Shown piece by piece: positions 36,124 through 44,808 of a stretch of 64,000 nt of DNA; positions within the stretch are counted from its first letter, which is position 1, and every line of letters starts with the position of its first letter. Under the pieces are notes generated by a model that was given only the letters and a program-made list of their open reading frames with translations, made no database searches and was not told the DNA's origin. The stretch lies in the NCBI GenBank assembly GCA_052161605.1, contig CP197409.1; one strand, written 5' to 3'. Both the position numbers and the translations under genes were made by a program. This DNA comes from JBKCUI01 sp052161605 (GTDB taxonomy: Bacteria > Planctomycetota > Planctomycetia > Pirellulales > Pirellulaceae).

Positions 36124-36882
36124 TCAGCGCGGTTGTTGATTCTTGTTGGCGGTCGGCCGTACGAATCGATGCCATTGATATCCATCGGGTAGAAAATCGC
36201 TTGCAGCGAACTCCAGGTGCAGAATTCTGCGATGAAGCTTTGTACCTTCCCTAGATGATCCACTCGAGTGGCTAATCAATGGTCGCATGGCCAAAACGTC
36301 ACCGGCATCTGCGAAAATCGTGACAGCCTTTTCCGCCCCCACTCCATCGCTATCCGACGAAACATGGGATCCGGGGATCACACGCAATGGACCGTTCTCA
36401 TCGGTGACTTCATCTAAATGGATTCGCAAGGTCAACATCGACTTGAGCACCTCATCCGGGGCAATCACATGTGGCACTCCTGCTTTGAGCGTAGCTCTTG
36501 AGAATTGCGTAGATGGTAGGTCGTTTTGCAGCACTGCTATAGAGGTATCTTTGTGCCAGGGGAGACTCCAAGTTCTCTCGGGGGGCTTATCAAAAAACAA
36601 CGCTCTGACCAACCCGAATGTCTCACCGAGTTGGCTGCGAAGCAGATTTGCCATCGGCCCAGTTTGCCAAACCTCTACGACTTCAGGAATGGAGTCAATG
36701 AGGTTCCTTGCAGCATAAACGTGCCCCCGACTGGATCGAGCCAGTATCGAGCCGGACTCTTCAGCAAATACCTCTTCGAATATATCTCGCAACTGTTCGA
36801 CCGATTCTCCCCCGACCGCAGCGGGCATGAGCAAATAGCCGTCTCGCTCGAGGCCTTGGGTGGCAATCTGCATGTTCGGCAT
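36124..36882 (-). CDS. Phytanoyl-CoA dioxygenase (PhyH) family protein
   Basis: From ATG 36882, which has GGAG about nine bases upstream, the product is 252 residues; a TTG at 36915 and an ATG at 36906 in the same frame are alternatives. The Fe(II)/2-oxoglutarate oxygenase core shows the HxD pair in WHKDTSIAV, the LRIHLDEVTDENGPLRVIPGSH block, and the distal histidine in RPLISHSSGSS followed by RRILHLEFA. PhyH family enzymes hydroxylate diverse small molecules; the substrate cannot be read from sequence. It is a single gene convergent with DUF1330. Confidence 0.88.
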   Translation of the reverse strand: MPNMQIATQGLERDGYLLMPAAVGGESVEQLRDIFEEVFAEESGSILARSSRGHVYAARNLIDSIPEVVEVWQTGPMANLLRSQLGETFGLVRALFFDKPPERTWSLPWHKDTSIAVLQNDLPSTQFSRATLKAGVPHVIAPDEVLKSMLTLRIHLDEVTDENGPLRVIPGSHVSSDSDGVGAEKAVTIFADAGDVLAMRPLISHSSGSSREGTKLHRRILHLEFAASDFLPDGYQWHRFVRPTANKNQQPR

Positions 36883-36979
36883 TTGTGGGTTCTCCAAGTA
36901 AGGCATCAAAGCCAAGGCGCATCGAGGAAATCCTCATTTTAGAAGATTTTCGTCGGAAACCGGCAAATGATACTTCCCT

Positions 36980-36996
36980 GTGACCGTACGTGTCAC
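36980..36996. promoter_or_regulatory. Palindrome upstream of csrA
   Basis: GTGAC (36980-36984) and GTCAC (36992-36996) are perfect arms around CGTACGT. It lies 90 bases before csrA, in the divergent spacer with PhyH, and could be an operator. Confidence 0.25.
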
Positions 36997-37018
36997 TGCC
37001 CTGCTGATAAATAGTCAT

Positions 37019-37039
37019 GTTGGGACGCGGCATCCCAAC
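37019..37039 (+). promoter_or_regulatory. Hairpin in the csrA leader
   Basis: GTTGGGA (37019-37025) and TCCCAAC (37033-37039) form a perfect 7-bp stem with loop CGCGGCA, followed by CCTTTTCCC. It may be an attenuator-like or stabilising structure in the csrA leader. The GGGA in the stem is also a potential weak CsrA-binding element. Confidence 0.45.
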
Positions 37040-37068
37040 CCTTTTCCCGCATGCCGCATCCACGAAAC

Positions 37069-37081
37069 CTTGAGGATCAAG
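37069..37081 (+). promoter_or_regulatory. GGA-loop hairpin over the csrA ribosome-binding site
   Basis: CTTGA-GGA-TCAAG is a perfect 5-bp stem with GGA as the loop, and its GAGGA is the ribosome-binding site nine bases before the csrA ATG. CsrA proteins are known to bind GGA exposed in hairpin loops and to repress translation from sites overlapping the Shine-Dalgarno. Autoregulation is therefore the natural inference. Confidence 0.55.
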
Positions 37082-37085
37082 CAAA

Positions 37086-37295
37086 ATGCTAGTACTAAGC
37101 CGAAAAGTTGGTGACAAAGTGGTAATCGACGGCAACATCACTGTCGAGGTCGTCAAGATAAACGGTAACCGAGTCACCCTCGGGATCGAAGCCCCCGCTT
37201 CCGTGAGAATTTTGCGAGGAGAGTTGAGAGAAAAGCAACACACAACGCAAACCATCGAGATCGAAGTCGAGGACGGTATGCTGGTGGCTTGTTAA
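37086..37295 (+). CDS. csrA: Carbon storage regulator CsrA, RNA-binding translational regulator
   Basis: A 69-residue CsrA with the canonical start MLVLSRKVGDKVVI and conserved GNRVTLGIEAP. The RNA-contacting residues Leu4 and Arg44 (in VRILRGEL) are present. It forms a homodimer that binds GGA motifs near ribosome-binding sites to control translation and mRNA stability. In many bacteria CsrA sits beside flagellar genes or fliW, but here it stands alone. Its own ribosome-binding site is embedded in a GGA-loop hairpin, suggesting autoregulation. The start is supported by GAGGA nine bases upstream. Confidence 0.97.
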   Translation: MLVLSRKVGDKVVIDGNITVEVVKINGNRVTLGIEAPASVRILRGELREKQHTTQTIEIEVEDGMLVAC

Positions 37296-37334
37296 TGCTC
37301 CATCTTAGGCCGGTATTCTCGCCGCAAACCGATC

Positions 37335-37364
37335 GTTACACGGCGACACTTCTCTTGCTATAAT
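37335..37364 (+). promoter_or_regulatory. Sigma70-type promoter with extended -10
   Basis: TATAAT at 37359-37364 is a perfect -10 box, preceded by TGC (37356-37358), which makes it an extended -10. A weak -35-like GTTACA lies at 37335-37340 with 18-base spacing. Transcription would begin near 37371 and read into the PSD1 gene at 37495. Confidence 0.55.
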
Positions 37365-37370
37365 GTACAC

Positions 37371-37392
37371 GGGACGTTCGAAAGGACGTCCC
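37371..37392 (+). promoter_or_regulatory. 5' hairpin at the predicted transcript start of PSD1
   Basis: GGGACGT (37371-37377) and ACGTCCC (37386-37392) form a perfect 7-bp stem with an eight-base loop TCGAAAGG. It begins just where the promoter at 37335-37364 should start transcription, so it would cap the 5' end of the PSD1/DUF1501 mRNA and could stabilise it. Confidence 0.4.
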
Positions 37393-37494
37393 AGCCTGCC
37401 CAATTGATTGGAGCGTTGTTCCTGAAGAAACAAGCAGGCCGTTCGCCTCCCGCCATAACTATCCCTCCCTGTCTTCCTCCGAAGGTGCCTGCTC

Positions 37495-40272
37495 ATGTGT
37501 CATGAACGACGCAGAAAGTTGCGGAACCGAATCGAATTATCTAAGCCTGCTTCACATCGACGAGTGTCAATGGTGTCTTTCGCGTTATTCGCGACAGTCC
37601 TGACCGGGGCATGCGGGGGGTATTCCAGCGCCTACGCCCAACGAGCTTCGCTCACTCCCAGCGATTCCTACGCAGAGACAACCGAGGCAGATTCATACTT
37701 CGAAAAAGATGTCCGACCGATCCTCAAAGTGCATTGCTTTCTCTGTCATGGCGAAGAACCGGAAAAAGGAGGGAGCCTCGATCTCCGACTGGTGCGACTC
37801 ATGCTTGAGGGCGGAGATTCCGGTCCCGCTCTTTCGCTAGAACACCCCAACGAGTCCTTGCTCCTCGAGAAAATTCTTTCGGATGATATGCCCCCTGGCC
37901 CGAAGAAACTGTCTTCAGAAGAGAAGCAGCATATTAGCAATTGGCTGCACCGAGGAGCCAAAACCGCCAGACCCGAGCCTGACGATCCTGCTGAAGTACG
38001 ATTCACCGAGGAAGAGTTAAGCCACTGGGCTTTTCAGCCCATTCGATTGCCCGCACAGATCGTCGAAAGCCGAGAAGAAAGCTTTCTTAGCCCGCTGAGC
38101 TTTTCGAATGAGATCGATCGATTGGTAACGGACACGGCATCGCAGCATGGCTTTTCCTTGGTATCGCCTGCTGATCGGACAACGTTACTCCGTCGAGTCA
38201 GTTTCAATTTGACTGGATTACCACCCACTCGAGATGAGCTGGAGGGATTTCTGTCGGACGATAGCCCTGAAGCTTTCCATAAAGTAGTCGATCGATTATT
38301 GGAATCACCGCAATACGGTGTTCGTTGGGCTCGACACTGGCTTGATGTGGCGGGTTATTCGGAAAGCGAGGGACAGATCCTCAACGATCGCGTTCGGCCT
38401 CACGCGTGGCGGTATCGCGATTACGTCGTAGATGCGCTGAACCGCGACATCCCCTATAGCCAATTCCTCAAAGAACAAATCGCCGGAGATCAAATGATCG
38501 ATGGGGCTGTCGATTCCAATAGCGATGAGCATGCTCGCCTCATGGCAGCAACAGGCTTCTTGCAAATGGCCCCCGATTTGTCCGAGACGGAAAATACCAT
38601 CATGATTCGCAATCAAGCGGTTGCGGACACGATCCAAACGGTAACCTCCTCCGTCCTTGGACTCTCGGTCGCCTGCGCCCAATGCCACGACCATCGCTAC
38701 GATCCGATTTCCATCGACGATTATTACAAATTGCGGGCTATCTTCGATCCAACGATGCCCTTGCAACAATGGAAGCAGCCGAGCCAGCGCTTGGTGGATC
38801 TGACCAATGACGCCACCAAAGCCGAACGAGCCGATATCGAGGCGCAAGCGGTCGCCCTCCAAGAAGATATCAATGCACGCCGACGAGCCCATTGCCAAAC
38901 CATCCAAGATCGAGAGATCAACGCAGCTCCCGAAGACGTTCGAGACGCTTTGCGGGCAGCTGTCAACACACCGGTCAAAGATCAAACGGATGAGCAGAAA
39001 GCGTTACTCGAAGCTCACCCAAAGGTTCGCACCATTGATTGGATCGTTGGTCAATTGGTCGAATACGATGGCCCCTCGCACCGTGCGTTCCAAGAAGAAG
39101 AAAAGAAAGTGCAAGAGATTCGAGATAGCAAGCCGCTTGCTCGATTGGTGATGTCGGCCCAGGATCAAGCTACCACCAACAAGAGTTTTGTTTTCTTTCG
39201 AGGCAATCCAGAATCTCCGCAGCACGAGGTCGAACCGAGTGAGCTAGAGGTTCTCCTCAAGAATCGCGATGCGGAGTCAGCGCCGACAACGATTCCTAGC
39301 GAGAAGCGGAGGTTGGCTTATGCGGAGCATTTAACAGATGGATCGCATCCTTTGGTTGCGAGAGTCATCGTGAATCGCGTCTGGCAGCATCACTTCGGTT
39401 CCGGTTTGGTTCGAACGCCTGGCGAGTTTGGACTCAACGGACAACCACCAAACCACCCAGAACTGCTTGATTATCTGGCTCACGAATTCATGGCAAACGG
39501 TTGGAGCTTGAAATGGCTACACCGACAAATTGTGCATACGAAGACCTTTCGGCAACATTCCTCGGCAGCAAAAATCGAGAATCCAAGCGATCCTGATGCC
39601 ACCAAGAGCTGGTCAGAGGATCCAGAAAATCACTTCCTAGCTCGGATGTCAATCAGAAGATTGGATGCGGAAGCGGTTCGAGACGCGATCCTTTCGATCA
39701 GTGGTAAGTTAAACATCAACATCGGAGGCCCGAGCGTTCCCATCGCCGAGGACGACGAGGGCAAGGCGGTGATCGGCTCTCGTATCCTTAGGGATGGATT
39801 GTTCGCTGGAATCAAAGACCCTGGCGAGGAAGGGAATCGTCGCAGTATTTATCTGAGTTCGCAGCGATCCTTGCAATTGAATCTCTTGCAGACTTTTGAT
39901 TTGCCCGAGATGAAGCCGAATTGTCAACAACGTAGCGTTTCAACCGTAACGCCTCAAGCGTTGCTGCTGATGAATGACGCTTGGGTGGTCGACGCCGCCC
40001 AACGCATGTCGGACCGTCTTTGGTCCGGTACCGCCTCTCTCGAAGAGCGTATCGACCATGCTTTTCAGTTGGCACTTTCCAGTCAGCCCAATCCCGCGGA
40101 ACTCGCTGCAAGTCTCGACTTTATAAGAAACCAGGCGGAGTTGTTTCGTCAAGATCCGGACGAGAAGTGGCAGCAGACGATTCAGGAACAGCCAGATGCA
40201 CCGGAGCGACGCGGGCTGGCTAGTTTTTGCCAAATGTTGATGGCTTCCAATCGATTTTTGTATTTGGAGTAA
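37495..40272 (+). CDS. PSD1 and planctomycete cytochrome C (PSCyt1/DUF1549/DUF1553) protein
   Basis: A 925-residue exported protein. The ATG at 37495 has AAGG nine bases upstream; ATG 37570 (MVSFALFATVLTGACGG) is an alternative that would expose a simpler signal or lipobox-like sequence. PSCyt1 has CFLCH (81-85). DUF1549 shows LTGLPPTRDELEGF and RYRDYVVDALNRDIPYSQF, and a second haem-type motif CAQCHDHRYDP. The C-terminal PSD1/DUF1553 domain has LVARVIVNRVWQHHFG and ends MASNRFLYLE. It lacks the discoidin-like insertion of the 12-15 kb homologue; the middle instead holds a charged helical segment (about 440-560). DUF1501 follows after 12 bases. Confidence 0.92.
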   Translation: MCHERRRKLRNRIELSKPASHRRVSMVSFALFATVLTGACGGYSSAYAQRASLTPSDSYAETTEADSYFEKDVRPILKVHCFLCHGEEPEKGGSLDLRLVRLMLEGGDSGPALSLEHPNESLLLEKILSDDMPPGPKKLSSEEKQHISNWLHRGAKTARPEPDDPAEVRFTEEELSHWAFQPIRLPAQIVESREESFLSPLSFSNEIDRLVTDTASQHGFSLVSPADRTTLLRRVSFNLTGLPPTRDELEGFLSDDSPEAFHKVVDRLLESPQYGVRWARHWLDVAGYSESEGQILNDRVRPHAWRYRDYVVDALNRDIPYSQFLKEQIAGDQMIDGAVDSNSDEHARLMAATGFLQMAPDLSETENTIMIRNQAVADTIQTVTSSVLGLSVACAQCHDHRYDPISIDDYYKLRAIFDPTMPLQQWKQPSQRLVDLTNDATKAERADIEAQAVALQEDINARRRAHCQTIQDREINAAPEDVRDALRAAVNTPVKDQTDEQKALLEAHPKVRTIDWIVGQLVEYDGPSHRAFQEEEKKVQEIRDSKPLARLVMSAQDQATTNKSFVFFRGNPESPQHEVEPSELEVLLKNRDAESAPTTIPSEKRRLAYAEHLTDGSHPLVARVIVNRVWQHHFGSGLVRTPGEFGLNGQPPNHPELLDYLAHEFMANGWSLKWLHRQIVHTKTFRQHSSAAKIENPSDPDATKSWSEDPENHFLARMSIRRLDAEAVRDAILSISGKLNINIGGPSVPIAEDDEGKAVIGSRILRDGLFAGIKDPGEEGNRRSIYLSSQRSLQLNLLQTFDLPEMKPNCQQRSVSTVTPQALLLMNDAWVVDAAQRMSDRLWSGTASLEERIDHAFQLALSSQPNPAELAASLDFIRNQAELFRQDPDEKWQQTIQEQPDAPERRGLASFCQMLMASNRFLYLE

Positions 40273-40284
40273 GGAGCATTCCTC

Positions 40285-41796
40285 ATGAGTCATTCGTTTC
40301 AAAGGCCCGGCAGTATAGATTCGCATAGGGACGGGATGGGGCGGCTGTGCTCCCGCCGCCATTGGTTGCAATCGTCCGCGTTTGGTTTGGGATCGGTAGC
40401 TGCTGCCATGTTGCTCAAGCAGGATGGATTGCTAGCCCAAGACGCCGCCGCGCTAAAGAAGCCTGCATTGGAAACACCGGTTTACGATCTACTTCCCAAG
40501 GATCCACCGGAACCGGCTCGCGCCAAAGCGATGATCTCCATGTTTATGATGGGGGGCCCGAGTCAGATCGATTTGTTTGATCCTAAACCCGAGCTCGTGA
40601 AGCGTCATGGCCAGCAATTCGAGGGGAACATCCAATTCGATAATGCTGCACAGGCTAGCCGGCAAATTATGGCACCTCAGTGGGAGTTCAAACCGCGCGG
40701 TGAATGCGGAATGGAGATTTCGGAGTTGATGCCTCACCTGGCTGGTATAGCGGACGAGATTACCCTCATCCGATCTATGCATTCCGCAGTCAACAATCAC
40801 TTTCCTGGTTTCTTCGCCATGAATACCGGTGGGATCGCAGGTGGGCGTGCGACGCTGGGAAGCTGGTTGACCTATGCTCTCGGGAGTGAGTCTCAGGAAT
40901 TGCCGGCTTATGTAGCATTGACCCACCCGTGGGGGCTTCCTATTTGCGGTGGGGATAGTTGGACCAATGGTGGGCTTCCGTCACTTTATCAGGGAACTGT
41001 GGTTCGCCCGACCGAGCCTCGCATGTTCAATTTGAATCCGCCGCCCCATCTGCGTGGTGCAGCCCAAGCAGAGCAGTTGCGATTCTTGGAAGAGTTCAAT
41101 CGCCAACATGCTGTGCAGTTTCCTGGCAATACAGACCTAACAGCTCGTATCGCGAGCTATCAGTTAGCTGCTCGCATGCAACTGTCCGCTCGCGAAGCCT
41201 TTGACATATCGTCTGAGACCGCCGAAACGCTGGAAATGTATGGCGTTAACAACGACACCACGCGGGATTACGGCACGCGTTGCTTGATCGCGCGACGATT
41301 GGTGGAACGAGGAGTGCGATTCGTTCAGATATTCAACAATGGGCAATCCTGGGACCATCATTCCTCGATTGCGACCGAGCTCCCGGCTCGATGCCGAGAG
41401 ATCGATCAACCAGCCGCAGCTTTGATTACGGATCTCAAACAGCGTGGCTTGCTCGATAGCACCCTTGTTCATTGGGGAGGAGAGATGGGCAGGTTGCCAA
41501 CGATCCAGGTACCCGTTGGTGATACCGAGCTAAAGAATGTGGGACGCGACCACAACACCTATGGATTCAGCATGTGGGTTGCAGGAGCTGGAATCAAATC
41601 GGGGTACGTGCATGGCGAGACCGACGAGTTTTCCCACTATGCGGTGAAGGATCTCGTCACGCACCACGATTGGTTAGCAACCGTGCTGGATCGCTTTGGG
41701 CTCGATGCGAAGGAGTTGCACTTTGACGTCGGCACGCAGAAGCTATCCCTGGTAGAGAATCCCAACGCCCGCGTGATCCAAGAGATTTTGGCTTGA
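40285..41796 (+). CDS. DUF1501 family protein (sulfatase-like fold), Tat-exported
   Basis: A 503-residue DUF1501 protein with AAGGAG nine bases before the ATG. The N-terminal region CSRRHWLQSSAFGLGSVAAA is a twin-arginine-type signal (arginine pair then hydrophobic stretch). Family motifs include MFMMGGPSQIDLFDPKPEL, HSAVNNHFPG and HWGGEMGRLPT with VGRDHNTYGFSMWVAGAG. It is translated from the same mRNA as the PSD1 gene 12 bases upstream and is presumably its functional partner outside the cytoplasm. It ends 101 bases before the convergent MutS-like gene. Confidence 0.9.
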   Translation: MSHSFQRPGSIDSHRDGMGRLCSRRHWLQSSAFGLGSVAAAMLLKQDGLLAQDAAALKKPALETPVYDLLPKDPPEPARAKAMISMFMMGGPSQIDLFDPKPELVKRHGQQFEGNIQFDNAAQASRQIMAPQWEFKPRGECGMEISELMPHLAGIADEITLIRSMHSAVNNHFPGFFAMNTGGIAGGRATLGSWLTYALGSESQELPAYVALTHPWGLPICGGDSWTNGGLPSLYQGTVVRPTEPRMFNLNPPPHLRGAAQAEQLRFLEEFNRQHAVQFPGNTDLTARIASYQLAARMQLSAREAFDISSETAETLEMYGVNNDTTRDYGTRCLIARRLVERGVRFVQIFNNGQSWDHHSSIATELPARCREIDQPAAALITDLKQRGLLDSTLVHWGGEMGRLPTIQVPVGDTELKNVGRDHNTYGFSMWVAGAGIKSGYVHGETDEFSHYAVKDLVTHHDWLATVLDRFGLDAKELHFDVGTQKLSLVENPNARVIQEILA

Positions 41797-41897
41797 CCGG
41801 TCGGCAGAGGCAAATAAACCCCAACTCACAGTCACAGGCTCGGAACGTTGAGTCGCCATTGGGCTCGTGCTAATACTTTTCGATCGAAATACTACGA

Positions 41898-43778
41898 TCA
41901 GAGCCCGACCATCTCTAGCAATTTCAGTGCGTTGGTTGTCGGGGTAACTCCTGCCCTCATGACGTAATCGAACCGCATGACCTGCTTACCCTCGACCGTT
42001 TCGAAATACTCACGAAAGTGAACAATCTGAGCACTGCGCTGCATTTTTTCGTTGGATGCCAACTCGAGATCGTGCGTACTCGATAGCACAATCGCATCCA
42101 TGTCCACGAGTTTCTTCAGAACGGAATCCACGGCAATTTGGCGTTCTCGCGAATTCGTACCTTGTAGGATTTCATCTAACAATACGAGCATCCGTTTTCC
42201 AGATGGCCCTGATTCTCTTTGAGCTTGATCGACCACAGCTCTCAGGCGTTTTAGTTCTGCCATAAAGAACGATACGCCATCCTGCAAGGAATCATGAACC
42301 CGGATGCTGGTCGCGATCTCGAACGACTCGCTTCGCCAGTTTCCCGCGCAGACGGGAGCACCGAGTCTCGCTAAAACCGAATTAACTCCAATAGATCGCA
42401 GCAATGTGGATTTGCCTGCCATGTTGCTACCGGTCACCAACAAAAGTCGCTTATCGTCTGTGATCTGTAAATCATTGGGTACGCGCTGCGTATCTTTTAA
42501 AAGAGGGTGTGCAACTTGATGAACCGCGAGTAATGCACCTCGGCTTTCCATTTTTGGAAAGGTCCATTGATCGTACTCGTCCGCCAAAGTTGCCGCGCTG
42601 ACCAAAGCCTCCATCTCGCCGAGGGTGTCGATCCACTCATCGACCCGTTCGCCATGGCTCGCTTTCCATTTTTCGAGCCGCTTGAGGATTCGTACATCCC
42701 AAAGCAAAAGAATCTGCAACACAACATAAGGAATAAAGAACAGCGGGCTGCGTTGCATGCCAGCCAAGCTCATCAATCTCTGTAAGTCTCCGATCGACCG
42801 GACAGCGTTGTAGGAGTCATTGGCAAGCTTGTGCCGAAGTTTCGTTAACTTGGCCGACTTTGGTTCTAGCGAAACGATGGTGGACAACCAATCGATCAGT
42901 GTTTGCAGTTCTCGGTTGGCCGATCCGAGACGATGAAACAAATCGTGGATCGGGCCGATGGCAACCATGGATATCAGCAGGTTCAAGCCTAAACCTGCCA
43001 ATAGTATTCCAAGCCCAATCGCTTGTCCGGTGCCGATCTCTGCAAAAACACTCGCTAGTAAAATCACCAACCCTAACGGAACCAAAGCTGGACCGAGCAA
43101 CGTAACGTAGTATTGCCATTCTCGACCTGTGTAGTGATCACGGCTGCGAGCCCAGTCGAGGATAGCCTCTGGGGTCGTGGATTGATTTCTAGAAGCACAG
43201 GCTATTTCGTAGAAGCCCAATCGCCATTCCCTCTGTAACGCGAGCTCCTGCACAGCCGCCTGTCGTTCCTGGATGATCGATGGCGGTGCCCACTCGGTCA
43301 TCCATTTGGCAATGGTCTTAGCCCCGGTCTGAGACATGGCCAATGAAAACCAACGAAAAAGACTTCTATTGCCAAACAGATCTAGATCGCGAGTCCAATC
43401 GCTCTGGTACGGTGCACATTCTTGTTCAGTAGGCAACTCGGGGAGCCTTTCCCAATCTCGTTCGCATCTCGCGATTAAACGCAGAAAGCCATATTTCTGA
43501 GAATTTCCACGCGAGATCATCCATTGGAGGTATTCATACCAAGTTGCAAACGCCAGGAATGCGACCATTAACACCAAACCCAACTGCCATGCCCAGCTAC
43601 CTACAGCAGAGTCGAATACTCCGAATCCGATCAACAGTAATCCTGGCAGACCAGTTGCAAGCCGCAAGCGAACCAACTGTTTCGATTTGGCTTGCGATTC
43701 CGCTGTTTTCGAATCGATTTCGGCAACCTTTTGGCGGTAAGCTTCCGTGGCCGGAATTGTGGGGCTAGGATGAATCAC
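41898..43778 (-). CDS. MutS-related ATPase with N-terminal membrane segments
   Basis: A 626-residue protein with two hydrophobic segments near residues 45-85 and another pair near 225-275, followed by helical lever-like regions. The C-terminal MutS ATPase domain has Walker A TGSNMAGKSTLLRSIG, the SFFMAELKRL signature, Walker B VLLDEILQGTNS and SSTHDLELA. It lacks the mismatch-recognition and connector domains of MutS1. The GTG start overlaps the ribF stop by four bases (GTGA). Such membrane-associated MutS-family proteins are widespread in Bacteroidetes and Planctomycetes; their role is unknown and mismatch repair should not be assumed. Confidence 0.88.
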   Translation of the reverse strand: MIHPSPTIPATEAYRQKVAEIDSKTAESQAKSKQLVRLRLATGLPGLLLIGFGVFDSAVGSWAWQLGLVLMVAFLAFATWYEYLQWMISRGNSQKYGFLRLIARCERDWERLPELPTEQECAPYQSDWTRDLDLFGNRSLFRWFSLAMSQTGAKTIAKWMTEWAPPSIIQERQAAVQELALQREWRLGFYEIACASRNQSTTPEAILDWARSRDHYTGREWQYYVTLLGPALVPLGLVILLASVFAEIGTGQAIGLGILLAGLGLNLLISMVAIGPIHDLFHRLGSANRELQTLIDWLSTIVSLEPKSAKLTKLRHKLANDSYNAVRSIGDLQRLMSLAGMQRSPLFFIPYVVLQILLLWDVRILKRLEKWKASHGERVDEWIDTLGEMEALVSAATLADEYDQWTFPKMESRGALLAVHQVAHPLLKDTQRVPNDLQITDDKRLLLVTGSNMAGKSTLLRSIGVNSVLARLGAPVCAGNWRSESFEIATSIRVHDSLQDGVSFFMAELKRLRAVVDQAQRESGPSGKRMLVLLDEILQGTNSRERQIAVDSVLKKLVDMDAIVLSSTHDLELASNEKMQRSAQIVHFREYFETVEGKQVMRFDYVMRAGVTPTTNALKLLEMVGL

Positions 43779-44752
43779 GTTTGTATTGGTGCGCCTTGCG
43801 TCACGAAGGTAGTTACGGTGTTGATGTCTTGATGCAATTGTGTCTTCAAGGCCTCGAGAGACTCAAATTTATGCACGCCGCGAACGCGACTTAGAATCTC
43901 GAGTTCGACCTCGCAGTCATAGAGATCTCCGGAATAGTCAATAATGTGAGCTTCGACTTTTCTGGCATCCTCGCCGAACGTAGGATTGGGACCGATGTGC
44001 AGTGCCACGGCTTTGGCGACTGGAGAATCCATGCCATCATCTGTTTCGCCACTGGGACGAACCAACCGTACTAACCGTGCGGCGTAGACTCCGACGCTGG
44101 GTATTTGGACCGGGATAGCGACTAGATTTGCCGTGGGAAAACCAATCGTTCTGCCTCGCTGAGCACCGTGGGCGACGATTCCCGAAATCCGGTAGGGGCT
44201 GGAGAGCAGCTGATTCGCTAGTTCTATGTTTCCGGCATCAATATTTTGACGAATCCGGGTGCTGGAGACCCATTCGGCACCGGTCAGTTCCGGCTCCACT
44301 ATTTGGAATGCGATGTTTTGCTTTTCGCATAGCGCCCCGAGCACATCGACATTTCCCTGTCGATCCTTTCCGAACTGAAAATTAGGACCTTCGACGATAC
44401 CCTTCGCATGCAAGCCATTTACTAACAGCTGTTCAAAGAAGTCCGTAGGGCATAGTCGCAGAAGCTCAGCATTCGTATTCAGCACGACGACATGGTCGGC
44501 TCCCGCTGCTTGGAGAAGCTCGACTCTGCGACGGATGGTGGTAAGCGCGGGTGGGACTTTGTCGGGAGCCAGAATTTTGACCGGGGGTGGATCAAACGTG
44601 ACGATGACCGCTGGACCGCTAACTTGTTTGGCAAGCTGCTTTAACTTGCTCAACAGCGTGAGATGCCCACGATGAACACCATCAAAATTTCCGATGGCTA
44701 CCGCACCTCCCAGGGCAGATGCGGGAATCAAGGGGAACCATGCTGCCGCCAT
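43775..44752 (-). CDS. ribF: Bifunctional riboflavin kinase/FAD synthetase
   Basis: From ATG 44752 the product is 325 residues; the frame stays open further upstream but that part lies inside purF and is not RibF-like. The FAD synthetase (nucleotidyltransferase) domain begins GAVAIGNFDGVHRGHL, containing the HxGH motif. The C-terminal flavokinase domain has GRTIGFPTANL and GVYAARLV. It makes FMN and then FAD from riboflavin. It lies 56 bases after purF and overlaps the MutS-like gene by four bases, so the three are one transcription unit. No other riboflavin genes are nearby. Confidence 0.94.
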   Translation of the reverse strand: MAAAWFPLIPASALGGAVAIGNFDGVHRGHLTLLSKLKQLAKQVSGPAVIVTFDPPPVKILAPDKVPPALTTIRRRVELLQAAGADHVVVLNTNAELLRLCPTDFFEQLLVNGLHAKGIVEGPNFQFGKDRQGNVDVLGALCEKQNIAFQIVEPELTGAEWVSSTRIRQNIDAGNIELANQLLSSPYRISGIVAHGAQRGRTIGFPTANLVAIPVQIPSVGVYAARLVRLVRPSGETDDGMDSPVAKAVALHIGPNPTFGEDARKVEAHIIDYSGDLYDCEVELEILSRVRGVHKFESLEALKTQLHQDINTVTTFVTQGAPIQT

Positions 44753-44808
44753 TGCTTTCAACTTTCTCGCACCACGTATTTCCTGAACTGTCCCGATACT
44801 TTCGACGA

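Noticed and set aside
38305..38985. A 226-codon minus-strand frame opposite the second PSD1 gene
   Set aside because: The opposite strand encodes conserved DUF1549 motifs throughout; this frame has no family features.
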